A DNA stretch of 64,000 nt, from positions 9,734,001-9,798,000 of the forward strand of contig NC_135060.1 in NCBI RefSeq assembly GCF_051014685.1, in the 5' to 3' direction. Shown here piece after piece: positions 38,887 to 52,091 of this stretch. Each line of letters opens with the position of its first letter. Position 1 is the stretch's first letter. A program made the position numbers and the translations under genes. This stretch comes from Ptiloglossa arizonensis. Taxonomy: Eukaryota; Arthropoda; Insecta; Hymenoptera; Colletidae. Under the pieces are notes generated by a model that had not been told where the DNA came from, searched no databases, and saw nothing but the letters and a program-made list of their open reading frames with translations.

Positions 38887-40006
38887 ACGAAAGGATTCGG
38901 CCGATCTCCCTTTACCGGGGCGCCATGAATTCCCAGTTCCACGCGGACCAAAATTCTCCCCGGGCGTAGTCGGTGGTGTGCACTTAACGATCGCAATTGC
39001 AGTGAATATTGAAACGTTCGTTCGAATCGACGCGCGTAAATCGGGACGCCGTAAGTCTGGCCGGGACTCTCGGTGCAATCCGCGAAGTTCCAAGCAACGG
39101 GGAACCGCTCGTAGAATAGAATTCCTCGCAGGAATTCCATTTTACGCGGCGTTCGCCGCAACCCCGGGGCCGATTCGATTCGATTCGGGGTTCGGAGCAA
39201 TTCATTTTATCGTTCCCGACCGAACAAATAATTTCCAACGCTCGCCGAAAAACTATTACGAAATCAAATGCCACAAATTGTCACCGCGCGCGAGCGAGCA
39301 AGCGAACGCTCGGCCGCTACCGCGTACGCCCGAAACATTGTAAAACTCGCGATTTATCATCGCCCACGGGCCTCCAACAATTTTTCTAGTCGAAGTAATT
39401 TATTTCGTTCGCGTTGACCTCGCGACGAAACACCACCACCACCAGCACCACTACCACGATCGTCGCTAACACCGACATTGCTCGTACCCTTCCGCCACCC
39501 GTTCCCTGGATTCCAATATTAATAATTGTCCACGTACGCGTAAAATATCACCGAGAAGGAACGTATCGCGAAACTCTCCGCGCAACGTTTGGACTCTGCG
39601 CAGGAAACGCAGAAACGTCCTCCACGGTTTCAACGTTTCGAGTGTCGCTCCCTGTTGCTGTCTCTCGCATCGCTCGAATAACAAATATCGTGGCGCGGTC
39701 GCGTGCACCAAGCAAAAACAATTCTTTCGTTAATTTATTAGCCGTAGATCACTGCCATCCGGGGTTGCTGTTTCGGGGTCGTTTCGGGGTTTCCCTCGTA
39801 GCCACGATGGTTACGGGTCTCGAGGCTAGGACAATTTCGAGGATCAACGCCGTTTCTGGCCGTGACATCGCCGGGGAGCGGCACGCGACGTCCGCAGGAG
39901 ATCGATCGTTAAGGCCAACGCGTTTCGGACGATTGACCGTGCAAACGAACCACTTCCTTTTCCGGATCGTGTCCACGACCTCTCCTGGTGCACGTAACGC
40001 TCCGAC

Positions 40007-40057
40007 GAGAGAAAGAGAGAAAGAGAGAAAGAGAGAGAGAGGGAGAGAGAGAGAAAG
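40007..40057 (+). repeat. (GA)n/(GAAA)n purine microsatellite
   Basis: GAGAAAGAGAGAAAGAGAGA-type repeats over about 50 bp. It gives the Lys/Arg/Glu-rich end of a spurious + strand ORF (39414-40085). Confidence 0.9.
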
Positions 40058-42139
40058 TGGGCAAACGAGAGGGGTCCTCTCGTAGGCGACGAAATGCATG
40101 ACCCGAAGGGTCTGCGAGCTCGCGGTTTCCGTTTTTCTAAATTATGTTAGGGCACCGCGCGTACGCCCGAGAGTTTGCTCGTGGCGTGTGAACACGACCA
40201 TGTGTTTCGAGAGGTTTCATCCTTTACAACCCGATACCGACCCAGCTACCACCGTTGTAATTTATCGCGGTGTCTTCGATCCGCTCGACAATTTTTTCAA
40301 TCGATTTTCTTATTAATTCTTATTAATTCGGCCGTCTTCATTTATCGCGTCAATTCTACGCGAACGTTTGTTTTTTTCTTTTTTTTATCACCCGATTGCC
40401 CCAGACCTTGTACTCAAGGGGCTTTACATTTATTCTTACTTACTTTTATATAAAAAATAAACGAACGCAATTGTACCTGTCGAGGCATCCGATTTTTTGT
40501 TCGACGTACTTTTCGAACTATGTTACTGTTCTTGTAGCAATTTAAGTTAGAAACTGTATCGATGTAATTGAGACCCGCCGTGAAATGTAGTTCCCTGAAA
40601 AATCTAGATTTTCAAATTGCGTTGCACGCCGCGGCTACCTACAAACTTTTTAATTATATTAGAATGGGAACAACGAGTCTCGCAATTCCTAGTTGCCCCG
40701 GGCCTGGCAATATCTGTGCCCGGCACTGCTCGAAACGCCAGACGCGTTCAGTTTCTGGAATTTTCCATATTCATTTCCTGACAACCGACCTTCCAACCTT
40801 CAACCATTTCTTACCCTCGACGACTTTCCCTCGCTTCGTGCACGAAGTCGAAAACAGTTACGCTCTAGTTTTCGAACCGTTACGAGCATCCTTCCGACAG
40901 ATACGTTCGAACCAGCTTGCCACACGCATCGCCGAATACTTGTCTCCCACTTTTCAATAAATCGTACCACCACGATAAGGAGAATTTCTTTCGAACGTAT
41001 CTCGATCTCAACGTGGCTCTGTTTGATCAATTTTGTAATAGAAATAACTCGTTCGTTCCGAATTTGACGCGAGCGATAAGAATTTTCAAAAATCGTAACT
41101 TCTTTTTACTTTCTAATTTAAATCCGTTAATGTCGCTACATCTCTATGTTGGGAATTCATTTTCTTTCGTTCTTAAGCGTGTATTGTTCGTTAAAGGTTT
41201 TCCTTATTTTAAAAGACTCTTCTAGATTTATCGTGGTTCTATTTCGTTAGAATTACCTTCGATGTCTCAACGTTTGAATAAATATAATTCGAAACGAGGC
41301 GACCAGACGTTATAACCGACAAATAATACCAGTCTTGATATTTCGAAACGATTGTACATCGTCAACGTCTCTCGCTACTGTTAACGTAAAACTATCGCGA
41401 GAAGGAGAAGTAAGAGAAACGCGAGATGATCTAAATTTCCCGTATACTTTCATTTCTTTAACGAACAAGGAGCCATCTATTCCGAGATCTCTGGTGTGAT
41501 CGAAGACACTGTTGGTGGTATAATTGGATCCCGAATTATCGATAGAACAAAGGACTAATTTAAGAAAAGGATTATAGGCGTGTGGTAGAGAGAGTGGAGG
41601 AGGTGAAGAATGAGTGCAAAATAGGTATGTGTGCAATGAAGAAATTTTTGGTTTTATTTTCTGGTAGTGTTTTAATGATTAATAACTAGGTGATAAGAAA
41701 TACGAATAAAATGAATCTAACAGAGTAAAACTTAATGTAATCGAATTAGAAGGTATATCTTGAAGTATATAAAATTATCGGATACTACCGACGATATCAA
41801 AAATTCATAACAAAAACAAGTCCGAGTCGCGTGGCGAAAAATATTCGATTTTGATTTTCAATCGAGTCTCGGAAATCTAGACACTCGCTCGTTCGGTCAA
41901 AGACACATAGTCGCGAATCCGGAGAAACTTTTCCTAATTGACGATCTCTTCTCGTTGCTTCGTATCTATTTCCGCGTATTTCTTTTTACGCTTCGCGTCT
42001 CGAGCGTGCACGAACGCACTTGCAGCTGTTGCGAAACACGTATCCGTAGACGTGTCGTCGACGATAGAGATAAATCGCGGGTGAAAACGTAGAACGGTGT
42101 AACAACGTCTCGTTTCCTGTAACCTCGCGATTTTCACAA

Positions 42140-42174
42140 GTGCAACGGTGCACTCGCAAAGTGCAACGGTGCAC
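42140..42174 (+). repeat. Two tandem copies of the palindrome GTGCA-ACGG-TGCAC
   Basis: The 14-mer GTGCAACGGTGCAC occurs at 42140 and again at 42161, 21 bp apart. Each can fold into a 5-bp stem with a 4-base loop. Confidence 0.85.
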
Positions 42175-43158
42175 CCGTAAAGTACGACACCGTTTCTTCT
42201 TAAACGAAACCATGCGTATTTCTGTTGCGATAGATATTCCCCGGCGTACTATCTATGCGACAAAAGTATTTACGGTTCACGAGTGAACACCTCGTACGTG
42301 ACATTTCGAATGTTTCTGCCACTCGAAATCGCAAGCTGTCGCGAAACATTTCTCGTGCAATTATTCTCGAGACGGAGATAATCCGGTATCCGCGATCGCA
42401 TCTATAATCGTTCACGCTCGATAGAAACTATAAAAATATAACAAAAGAATTCCACATCCAGAAGATATTTCCAGCGTGAAAAATGAAACGGTTGTTGTCT
42501 TCCTCGTATAAAATATTTCTCGAATTAATGAACCGTGCCCGATCTCTCTTCAAATTTATACACGACCGAATGTATCGATCGATTCGAACGAAACACGTGC
42601 ACCGGTACGAGGGAAACTCGACTGGCATTTCGCAGCGGCGTCGTTGCACTTTTGCAAGACGCGGATCCTTCTTACACCATTCAACGTGCCTATTCCTCCG
42701 TCGTTACATTCTGTTTTCAATGAAACGTCGTACATGCCCCGTCCCAATTGCGCGACACACCCATCCATCCACCTCCCTTACCCCTTTACCAGTCGACGCG
42801 TTAATAACGAAAGAGGGATCCGCCTTCGAATCGAGAGCGAAACATCAAAGAGTCGCGGCCGTAGCGAGAGCGAAGACACGTTCGTTGGGCTTGATACCCT
42901 CCTCGAGATTCCTATTCCATAGCTGTGTCTGTTGACCTTATTCCAGCCGGAGTGGGGCGCATTCGTAGCGTGCAGGTTTCGAAAGGCGAGCGAGTGGCGC
43001 ATCGCCCTTCGTCGTCTGCCGCGGTGTCGCGATCCGCACAATGACACGAGTGCGGGGCCTCTTCTGCGCGCTTGCAAAACGTCAAGCATGCACTCCTGAC
43101 ACCTCTTCGCGCTAAGGTCGACCGTGTCGAGCAGTCGTCGCCCGAAGAAAGGGAAGAG

Positions 43159-43210
43159 GAACGACGACGACGACGACGACGATGACGACAACGACTACGA
43201 CGACGACGAT
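43159..43210 (+). repeat. (CGA)n trinucleotide repeat
   Basis: About fifteen near-perfect ACG/CGA triplets with a few changes (GAT, ACA, CTA). All reading frames become low complexity here. Confidence 0.92.
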
Positions 43211-44454
43211 GTCGGCTGCCAAGCCTCCGACCGAATGTCGAACGAACGTAACGCAAGAATGTCCCGAGCGAAGATTTTCTAGCAGCCAGCAACTTCCACC
43301 CGAAAGACTCCGAGCGTAATTATGGCAGTCGAGGTGCCGCCGAAATATAATTTTCCGTCTTTCGACGCGCGACGACGACGTCCCGGCGTCGTAGTCATTC
43401 AACGGCCGGTACCAATGGAGAAAGACTCATTTTCTCAACCCCGTTCCGACATCTCGTCGCGTTGAATTTCTTATCGACCCGGCCATTCCTCTCGTCGCCT
43501 CTCGAGGAAGGCACCGGTAAAATGGACGGGGCTAACGAAGTTTAAAAGTATATTGCGACGAGTGTGCGTTGTAATTGAGTTCCCGAGGGTCGTTTGACGT
43601 TTGTGTTCTTAATGATCGTCCTATTTCCGCTCGTCGGCCAGCATAGCTTCGCGAGACGAATCTCTCGCGACGCGCGTCTTTAATCGTTTCACTACGGGAC
43701 GGGGCCGTATTATGACGCCAGAAATGTCGCAAATATTTAAACTGTCGCTCGGAAATGTTCGTCGATGACGTCGGGATATTTCCCGACGTTTATCCCGAGT
43801 TTCGTGATTCGAGCTCGGATCGTTTTAGAAACGCTCGTTTAAAAAGCTGTGATTACCGAATCACGATTGATACGTACCGTAACAGGAAGTAAAAATTCTC
43901 TCTTACCTAAGCGCACAATGTGTTTTCCCCAACTCGTTTATTTTCGATTGTAGGAAAAGTATCGAAGGGAAACGTTACTTTGATATTAAAAGGGTCAAAT
44001 GTATTATTTGCACAAGTTCTCTCCTGGTTGTATTTTTCAAGATTTTGAAGTCTGTGATCAAGAGTTTTTTTGCGACGACGTTTTTATAGGAATAGGAAAT
44101 ATAAGAGAACACGTTAGAAGGGAAATACATTTGACAATGTTCCGAGTGATGATCTTGGGATGACTTTGAACATCAAACGTGCGACGAAACCGTAGGACGG
44201 TTTTAAGATTATATGCGAACGTATATTCGCGGTACGGCCAATATGGAGACGATTCATCGGGGAAGAATTGAAAGATAACGCGAAATGAAATTTCCCGGAG
44301 AAACTCGTGAAAGTTCACGGCGTCGTGACTTACGGAAGTTGGTAATATCTGTAAAAAGGAAGTGGGTATTGATTAAACGTATCAAGCGTAAGATTTAACG
44401 TTCGTAGATATTGCGCGCCGATAAACTAACCGTTTTGTTTCTTTTCTGTTGCAG

Positions 44455-44517
44455 AGGGACGCCCTTAATCTGGAGCCCAGCAACGTGGCAAATTGTGTGT
44501 CCAAAGGGAAGTCAGAG
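44455..44517 (+). CDS. Sema2a: Sema2a internal exon B (63 nt)
   Basis: Acceptor TTGCAG ends at 44454 and donor GTGAAT starts at 44518. The 21 codons read RDALNLEPSNVANCVSKGK plus SE, the conserved stretch following the Asn-Cys motif of exon A, including the CVSKGKS block typical of class 2 semaphorins. Both ends are in phase 0, so the exon could be skipped without a frameshift, although it carries a conserved Cys and is expected to be constitutive. It follows the 38.5-kb intron. The donor is slightly weak (GTGAAT instead of GTRAGT), but frame and homology fix it. Confidence 0.93.
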
Positions 44518-45982
44518 GTGAATTACTTCTTTACTTCATTATCGTATTTATCCCTCGGCTTGTGTTGCCTTTTGACGGAATTTTAATATCGAGGTAATCT
44601 AATTAACGTCGCTTGAAACAGAAGCGTAGAGGTGGCGTAATTACGGAAATGTAAAATGAAACGTTGAGAGGTGAAACACGGGGGAAATAGCCGTGGAGAA
44701 ACGACACGAGAAAAAGAAAAAAAAAATTTGCTCACAGTCTAAAAAAGGGACTGGAAAACTGAAGCAACGGGGCTAGGATATTTTCTGATTTTTCGCCCCC
44801 GAATGGGGAACAAACGAAAGAAAATACCGTGGAATTTCACAATTATAATGGATTCGTCCGAATCAAAGGCAACGAGCGTGTTGTATTTCATCGGGGAACA
44901 GAAATTAGGGATTTAATTAGCGTTAAATTGAAGAAAAACGTTCGTTCGAAATTGCCCGCGATATTTCAAATAGTAAAATACAATGGAAAACCGCGCGCGC
45001 GGAATATTTGCTCGGTACGGCGCGAATCGAAGTATTAATTCAAGTTTATTCGAAGGCACCGGGTACCACAATTCCTTCGTTACTCTTGTTATTCTTCGTT
45101 TTACGTGTAAAATAAATGGATCGAAAGAAAAACACCGAGGGGACAAGAACGGAAAGAAAAGGGATCACCTTTGGCGACCTACGCGTTTTAATTTCATGGC
45201 TGTGAAATACGTTATCAACGAAATTCGATATTAAACGTTCGTTAAAGTCTCTCGATGGACACCGACTTTTACCGAAATCGAGCACCAGAAACAATTCTAT
45301 ATCAACGCGTTCCATCGATCCAAGTACTCGTTTAACGAAGTATCGATCGCTCGTGTCTCCAATTTAACGCCGACAACGTTTCTGTACAATAATAATAATA
45401 ATTTCCAGTTAGGTGGAGGACAATGTGCATTTTAACGACTCCGATTGTGAATCATATTTTGATAACGACGTTACATTCGATTCCTATTTGCGTTCCATTT
45501 TCGTTCTACTCTAATATTTGTATTTGCACTTAATTGTAACAATTAACTGCCCAGCATTGACCGTAGGTCGTGTGTAACGGTTATCGATCGGAAAATAAAA
45601 ATTTCCAAAGAAAATGATTACGTGTCCGATCTATGTGCTCTTTAACGGTTGATCTTTTATTCAATCCCCTTGGAGAAAGAATTTTACGGTCGAAGCTTTT
45701 GCATTTGTCGCGTCGTAGATGGTTTATAAAGGCTTCGTTTCGTACCCATCGTCCACGCGTAAAGTCCACTCAAATATTCTCTACGCGACGACAAAACCAA
45801 TTTATTTCTCGCGCGGCAGTTCGAGCCGAAATACGCGAGCGACGTGATCGATCACGGCGTCGACCTTTTGCTTCGATTTTGTTCTATATAATTTTCGGAA
45901 AAATCCGTGTCCGTGCATCTCTGTGCCCCCCACTTTTCTTCCTGCCCGCCGAAAATTCAATTTTCTTCCCCTTCCTTCGCAG
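44518..45982 (+). other. Intron between exons B and C (1,465 bp)
   Basis: Donor GTGAAT, acceptor TTCGCAG. No further genes or repeats recognised. Confidence 0.9.
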
Positions 45983-46090
45983 CACTTCGACTGCCGGAAT
46001 CACATAAGGGTGATCCAACCAATGGGAGACGGCAACCGACTCTACATCTGCGGCACGAACGCTCACTCGCCCAAGGATTGGGTGATCTAT
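45983..46090 (+). CDS. Sema2a: Sema2a internal exon C (108 nt), sema propeller
   Basis: The acceptor is a C/T tract ending TTCGCAG at 45982; the donor is GTAAGT at 46091. The 36 codons include HFDCRNHIRVIQPM, LYICGTNAHSPKDWVIY. The D-C-x-N-H and C-G-T-N-A signatures are propeller blade motifs shared by semaphorins; the Cys residues form conserved disulfides in the family. The exon is phase 0 at both ends. It continues into SNLTHLPR in the next exon. Confidence 0.96.
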
Positions 46091-47706
46091 GTAAGTATCC
46101 GTGCACGTCGATTCTTTTTGACACGTCTCTCATCGCGCACGTCACTGCTGGACACGAGTCGTCAAACATTCGAAAGTTTCTAGTCGCGAGAAATACGGTG
46201 AAAATAGAAATAGAATTTTGAAAAGTAGCTTTCGCCGTGCAATAGGGTTTTCAATTAGAATATCGCGAACAATTGAAAGAAAATCGATATTTGTATTATA
46301 ATTCACTGGAAGATTAAATTCGAAGTATAGCGTTATCTAGAAAAGAGTTGAACCGAAGAGATACCGACAAGATGTCGAAAACATACTCGACACTTCGTTC
46401 GATCGTTAATTACGTATATTTAAATTCCACTCTCGAAATACAAATTATTATAATTTCTACGTGTACTTCATATTTTTATCGAGCGTTCGAGTACTTGATC
46501 CGTCAAAGTGATTTTTCGATGCAACGTTTCAAGTATCGTATACGATATCCATTTATCGATACACGTACCAAAATGCTCTTTTACGCGAAGAAGGATAGGA
46601 AATATTTTTAACTAAAAGAAATTACAATTTTGTACGTATATTTTACAATCAGAAAAGAACACGATCGTAGAGAGATAGATTTCATTAAACAGCGAAATAT
46701 TTTTTAATCGCAAATTGTTTTTTATTTCCGTTTAGAAACTATTTGTAGGCCGTGCCGGTTTCTAAAATCATCGCGCAGTACGGCCATTGATCTCGTTCAA
46801 ATATTTTATATCGCTTCGAAATTTAAAAATCGCCATCGAGAGAGACCGTTGTAAATTCTTGCGCACGTGATTGTTCAAAGTACGCTAAACGCTCGTTAAA
46901 AATCGAAATTACGAGAGACCGAACGACGTTAATTTTCCGGGACGTTTCGTTGTCGCGGTTCTCGCACCACCTTTCGTATTTTGTCGTTTCGTCGAGGCAT
47001 CAATTCTTCGCGCGGGATCTGTCACCAACACAGTGCCGTAGTCGGTGTAGTTACGCAGCGAGGCAAATGAATCGTGGGTTCAAGCACCCGTGTAATGAAG
47101 TCAAAGAATATATTGGTCTCGCTTTGTCGAAGATTACGACTCCCGTGCGTGTAATAGAGTTTCGCCCGGTAACGCGCAGTTTTTGCGTAGAAACGCCTCG
47201 TTCTAGCCCTAAATTTTCCGCTACGCGCGAGCGTCGCATTCCTCTTCGATGCGTTTCGAAACGAACGTGTAATTTTCAAATTAAGGAAACAGCGCAGCGG
47301 TAGCGACGCGTGATACTTTTCGAACGTTCCCGGTGAACGAATAAAAAGAAAAAAAATGTTTCGAGCAAACGTTAATCGCAAAAGGAATACTTTTTCGTCC
47401 GATTATCGGGAGTGCTTGAAAAATAACGACAACGGTCACGCTCCGTGCTCCGCGTGTGCGATCTGTATTCGTAATCCCAAAATTGTTCGTTCGGTGAAGA
47501 TAAAATCGTGAATTCTCTTTCGTATCGAGCGGATCGTTGAAAATGTTCGAACACCGCCACGGAACGGATAACGATCCGGAAGTTAAGCACGGTTATCAAA
47601 AGCACCGGTGTACCGTTTAACAAGATCGTTATTAAACGTTCGGTTTAACGGGACGTTAATCGCGTAACTTGTGTGTATAACGCAACGAACGCGTGTTGTT
47701 CCACAG
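46091..47706 (+). other. Intron between exons C and D (1,616 bp)
   Basis: Donor GTAAGT, acceptor TTCCACAG. Nothing else recognised; ORFs here are not conserved sequences known to me. Confidence 0.9.
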
Positions 47707-47977
47707 AGCAATCTGACTCATTTGCCTCGCCACGAGTTCGTCCCAGGCGTGGGAATGGGCATAGCGAAGTGTCCTTACGATCCTGCGGACAATTCGACGG
47801 CCGTCTGGGTGGAAAAGGGCAATCCTGGGGACCTGCCAGCACTTTATTCCGGCACCAATGCCGAATTCACGAAAGCCGATACCGTGATCTTCCGTACGGA
47901 TCTCTACAATTTAACCACCGGTCGCAAGGCGTTTAGCTTCAAGAGGACTCTGAAGTACGACTCGAAATGGCTGGACA
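47707..47977 (+). CDS. Sema2a: Sema2a internal exon D (271 nt), sema propeller
   Basis: The acceptor TTCCACAG ends at 47706 and the donor GTAAGT begins at 47978. The exon opens with SNLTHLPRHEF and contains GIAKCPYDPADNSTAVW, LYSGTNAEFTKADTVIFR and TLKYDSKWLD. The CPYDP motif and the SGTxAEFTKADTVIFRTDL block are hallmark sema-domain sequences. Three N-glycosylation sequons are visible (NLT, NST, NLT). It leaves one base (A) that joins AA in the next exon to give Lys. A + strand reading frame starting upstream at 47671 and running past 47977 merely reads through both splice sites. Confidence 0.97.
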
Positions 47978-49500
47978 GTAAGTACCCTTCTAACCGGCAA
48001 TTTCTTCTTCTCGGTCTCAAACGAGGCAATATCCGAGGAATTAGCGTTCCGCCTATCGGGAAACGTTTTACGCCCGGAAACGCGAACTTTAACGAGATCG
48101 AATCGTCATAATGACGTTTTAAATTCGAAACCGTTGCGTATCCTATTTCGAGATTTAAGAGTATCGATTTCTAAGCGGCGAAACCGTCTGAAACAGGGGC
48201 GTGGAAACGCGATGGATATCGTTTAGCGAGGAACGTTACGGTGGAGGTGATAACACGAACACACGTTTGTAGCCTCGTGTTGGCAACAGTTGCTAGAAAC
48301 AGAACTCGTGCTCGAATTTACAAAAAGGAGTTGATCGTACTTTCAATGGTGACGTTTCGAGTCGATAGAATGGATCGAAGCGATTGATTATTTGAAAAAT
48401 TTTGGTAGGACTCGACTAGCTTCTATTTTCGAAAAAGATTGCTACGAATGAGAATATGACACAGGACTTTTGGTTCTGTGTCTACGAAGAACGATTCTTG
48501 ATGTATTCGAAAAATCGATTTACATGTTTTTGAGAAACTGATCCAACGAGATTACGTTTCTAATAATACATTTGAGATTAAAATAAGAATGCAATATCTT
48601 ACGAGCAACGTTACCATGCTATTTAATAGTTTGTAAAGCGTGTCTAATGCGAACCGCGTTTCTTTAGAATATCCAAGTCAAGGGCCTCTCGAACAGATAA
48701 AAGAAGGATAAAAAAGAGTAAAGAGTAAAGTGTGTCCTGCAAATAGTCAACGGTCAACCATCAGGATTTATTTGAAAAATGAGAGTAATTTAAAGGGATC
48801 CGAGGTGTAAAATTTAAAGCACCATCGTACAGTGCCTGATACGTTATGTTTACGAGGGGTCCTAAGTGATCCCCCTTTCACGGCCGATAACGTTGTACCA
48901 CTCCTTTTCATAACGTTCAGTTATTGTAGTCTTTACCGTGACACTACATTCTCTGTTACGCAGTTTACTTTACGACGCCAAAACTATAACATTTGACAAC
49001 TGTTTTTAATTCTTCTTCCTAAGTACCGTGCCCTCGGCCATGTCCACCGACGAATAAATAAGAGACGTACAGTACGACCTGTAAATGTCTCGTTTCTGTA
49101 AAGGTCGTTTACTAATATTCCAATTGTCACGATAGTGAATTAAAAACTAATTTCGAACAGTTGTAAACGGAATATCTACGTAGCTATGCATACTGTATAG
49201 TTACCTTCTACGTTAACAATAGCTTCTTGTCATTTAAATTATGACGTAAAAATACTTATACACTTCCTGAGAATATTTACACCGTGTTAACTGTAATGCT
49301 CACTCGCTCTCGCACTTTCATTCCCAATCCGTGCAAAGACACACGATGTTCAATTCTTCCAACACCTGTCCTTCTGGTTGTCTCGAGTCCCCGACAATCC
49401 GTCACGGAGCAACGTTTCGTTTCCCAAGTCGCTTAAGAAGTCGAGGAAGACCGTTCGTCGTCGATCGGCAAAAAGCCAGCGTCAACCTCGAAACGTGCAC

Positions 49501-49538
49501 AGGCGCGCGCGAGCGAGCGAGCGAGAGAGCAAGCGTGC
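49501..49538 (+). repeat. (GCGA)n microsatellite
   Basis: GCGC followed by about five GCGA/GAGA tetranucleotides. Confidence 0.8.
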
Positions 49539-50342
49539 GGGCGGAAGGTACTCGTCGAGGCGTGCTTCCGTCGACAAAGAAATTTTCATTAGGATCCGGA
49601 CGCGGATTTCCCGAGGAAATACGGGAAAGAGCGAAGGGGAAAAAGGCCTTCTCGTTACACGACGGGGAGTCTTTGAAGCGAAGCTCGAACGTTGCAAGAA
49701 ACACGTACCTCGCTTAAATAGTTGCGTATAAAGCCGATACCATGGCGCCGGCTGTTTTCCAAGGAGCGCCGTGGAGGGACGTGGAGGGGTGAGGGGCAAA
49801 GGGGCTGACAGTTCCGTCATTGAGCGTGTCGAGGGTTTCCACGGAAAACCGTGCAAAGAAGGCTGTCGTGGTGTGGCGCGAGCAGGGGGTGGAAGATAGA
49901 AAGCGGTTCTCGAAGGGCAACGCGAGTTGTACCGTCAGGCTTTAGAGAGGGTGTACGTTCTAAGAACATCGAGTAATAAAATAACACCCGGCCACGATTT
50001 TCCCCGACTAAATGCTTCTCCACGGCGGCCCTCGCCGAAAAGAGGGAAAAAGAAGGAAAAAAAAAAAGAAAGAAAAGGGGTCGAGAAAGTCGAAGTTTTT
50101 CGCATCGTTGCCCGTAGAAAACGCCTCTTCGCATCACCCTGCGCCCCCGCGAGACTCGATCTTTAATCAGTTTTAGCGAGGTCCCGATCAGCCAGAGTGA
50201 TTGCCGCGATCCGCTCGATTTTTCGTTACCGTGCGAAACATCAGCCGGAATTCGATCGAGGGAAATTGGAAAATGTAGATTAGAACGTGTTCCGTGTACG
50301 GGATCGCGGAATGTGGTAATCAGATCGAAATACATCGGTGGT

Positions 50343-50390
50343 GGTTTTGTTTTTTTCTTCTTTCTTCTTTTTTTCTTTTTTTTTTTTGGA
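50343..50390 (+). repeat. Pyrimidine tract
   Basis: A long T/C run (TTTTTTTCTTC repeated) of about 45 bp, not adjacent to any exon. Confidence 0.85.
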
Positions 50391-52033
50391 CATTTCGTTG
50401 CTTTTTAATTTACGCGACGATTCGAAGCAGGAAGATCGTATCGGAGGATCGGTGAATCGAATAGAGGTGTAGGAAGCTTCTTTAGATTTTTTTTTACGCG
50501 ACGATAATTTAATAATTCGAAACGAAAGATTGTAACGGGAGAACGTAGATTCAGTAGGTATCTACGAAACTTGTTTATTTTTTCTTTTTTGTGTTTTTAC
50601 GCTATATCGATGTAACAATTTGGAACGGGATCGCGACGAAAGAACGAGCGTATCGTCGCGGCTGGTTTGCAACGTCGAATATAAAAATAGTCCCGGTTAT
50701 CGATTTAGAAAAACGGAGAAGTATTAATTGCTGGATTTAATATTCATTTTCCGACAGAGCAAACCACAGGTGTAAGCAAGTGCTAACTTCTTCCTACATG
50801 ACAAGCTGACAAAGTGCATCGTAAATTTTCGTGCCCGTAACGGGACTGGTGTAATCACTTAGAGAAGGATATTATTATGGATAAAAGTCAACGGTGTCGA
50901 CGTCTCGCTATTTATGAAGATACAGATACGTGGAAAAATTATTTATTTATTCAAAGTTCGCGTTGCCGTGCAACGGGAACGAACGTTACAGCTTGGACGC
51001 GCGGGTTGCTTTTTCGCGCCTAATTGCATCGGCGATCGTTTTCGCGATTATGAATTTCTTCGTTGCAAAGGTACCGGACACTCGGTAGAAACAAGATAAG
51101 AAAATTAGAAACGGAAATTGATTAATTACGGAGGAAATATACATCGTCGAGAACGTTTATCGAAAATACAGCGACCGATCTTGAATTTTCTTCCCACGAA
51201 TGTTATTCCTCTCTTTCGAAAATGATCGTTCGAATTAATTGTGTCCTTTTAGTATGCATTTCTAAATTAATTACGTTTCAATCTTACCGTGACTTCAGTG
51301 ATTTCAGACACTTTTATCTTAGAATATTTAAGCCTGGTAATAAGAACGCTTCGGAAAAATCACACGTACCTTAATTTTCATTTTTCTAGTTGAACGAGCG
51401 AGTGTACAACAATTTCCGGACATTTCCTACAGTTTGCGAATACTTTTTGATCCCCGTATCCTACATCGCTCGTAAAACTTTGTATTTACACGCGCCTAAA
51501 ACCGTGCTCCTCGTGTACATTGCACTTACGATGCACATTGGTCAACGTTAAGTTCACCGTACTGCACACCGAAACACCTGTTATTCCGAAAATAGTAAAA
51601 CACGAACGTAACCGATGAATACACAAAAGGTACAGAAATTGAAACGCGTGGTGCTCGATAATTTAACCACAGTATATATATAAATAAATGTCTACGTACG
51701 CGACAATGTCTTCGATATTCACTCGCGAGTTTCTTAACCTGTCGCGAAGCGCGCTCCAAAACGTCCAAGAGGGCAAAAGGACGGATCCACGTTCCCCTAA
51801 AAAGCATCCTGGTTTCCCCGTAAGAAGAATAATTCAGTCACGTAACCGGTCGCGGGACAATTTCATTCGCGCCGTGTGCCCGTAACAGTTTCTTGCCGCA
51901 CAGGATAGGGTTGAAATCATAAATCCCCGGCGAGGTTGTCAATTAATTTTAACTTCGTCCTGGTGTATCTTGTCTACGGTAATTCTCTCGCGGCGAACAG
52001 CGTCGGGGCGCGAAATAATACTGCTGAGAGAAC

Positions 52034-52091
52034 GAGAGAGAGAAAGAGAAAGAAAGACAGAGAGAGAGAAAGAGTGTGTGTGCGTGTGTGT
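52034..52091 (+). repeat. Compound (GA)n-(GT)n microsatellite
   Basis: GAGAGA/GAAAGA purine repeats pass directly into GTGTGTGCGTGTGTG. Confidence 0.9.

Larger units (their letters stand above)
5983..44454 (+). other. Large intron between Sema2a exons A and B (38,472 bp)
   Basis: The donor is GTGAGT at 5983 and the acceptor TTTCTGTTGCAG ends at 44454. No exon of another gene was recognised on either strand. The interval holds the nested tandem array near 14 kb, mariner copy 3, the piggyBac remnant, the 41-bp array, the nad5 nuclear copy, a 194-bp duplication and the 28-kb array, plus microsatellites. Stretches with no annotated element (for example 6000-13400, 16000-19370, 20400-24990, 28640-42130) look like unique, CpG-rich intronic sequence with scattered TAAT-type motifs. 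Confidence 0.85.

Noticed and set aside
39414..40085. 223-codon + strand ORF
   Set aside because: Begins in a Thr-rich CCA/ACC repeat and ends in a GA microsatellite; no domain, and it lies in CpG-rich intron where long chance ORFs are common.
47671..48111. Long ORF spanning exon D as a separate gene
   Set aside because: It is exon D read through both its acceptor and its donor; the canonical splice sites and the next exon's phase explain it fully.
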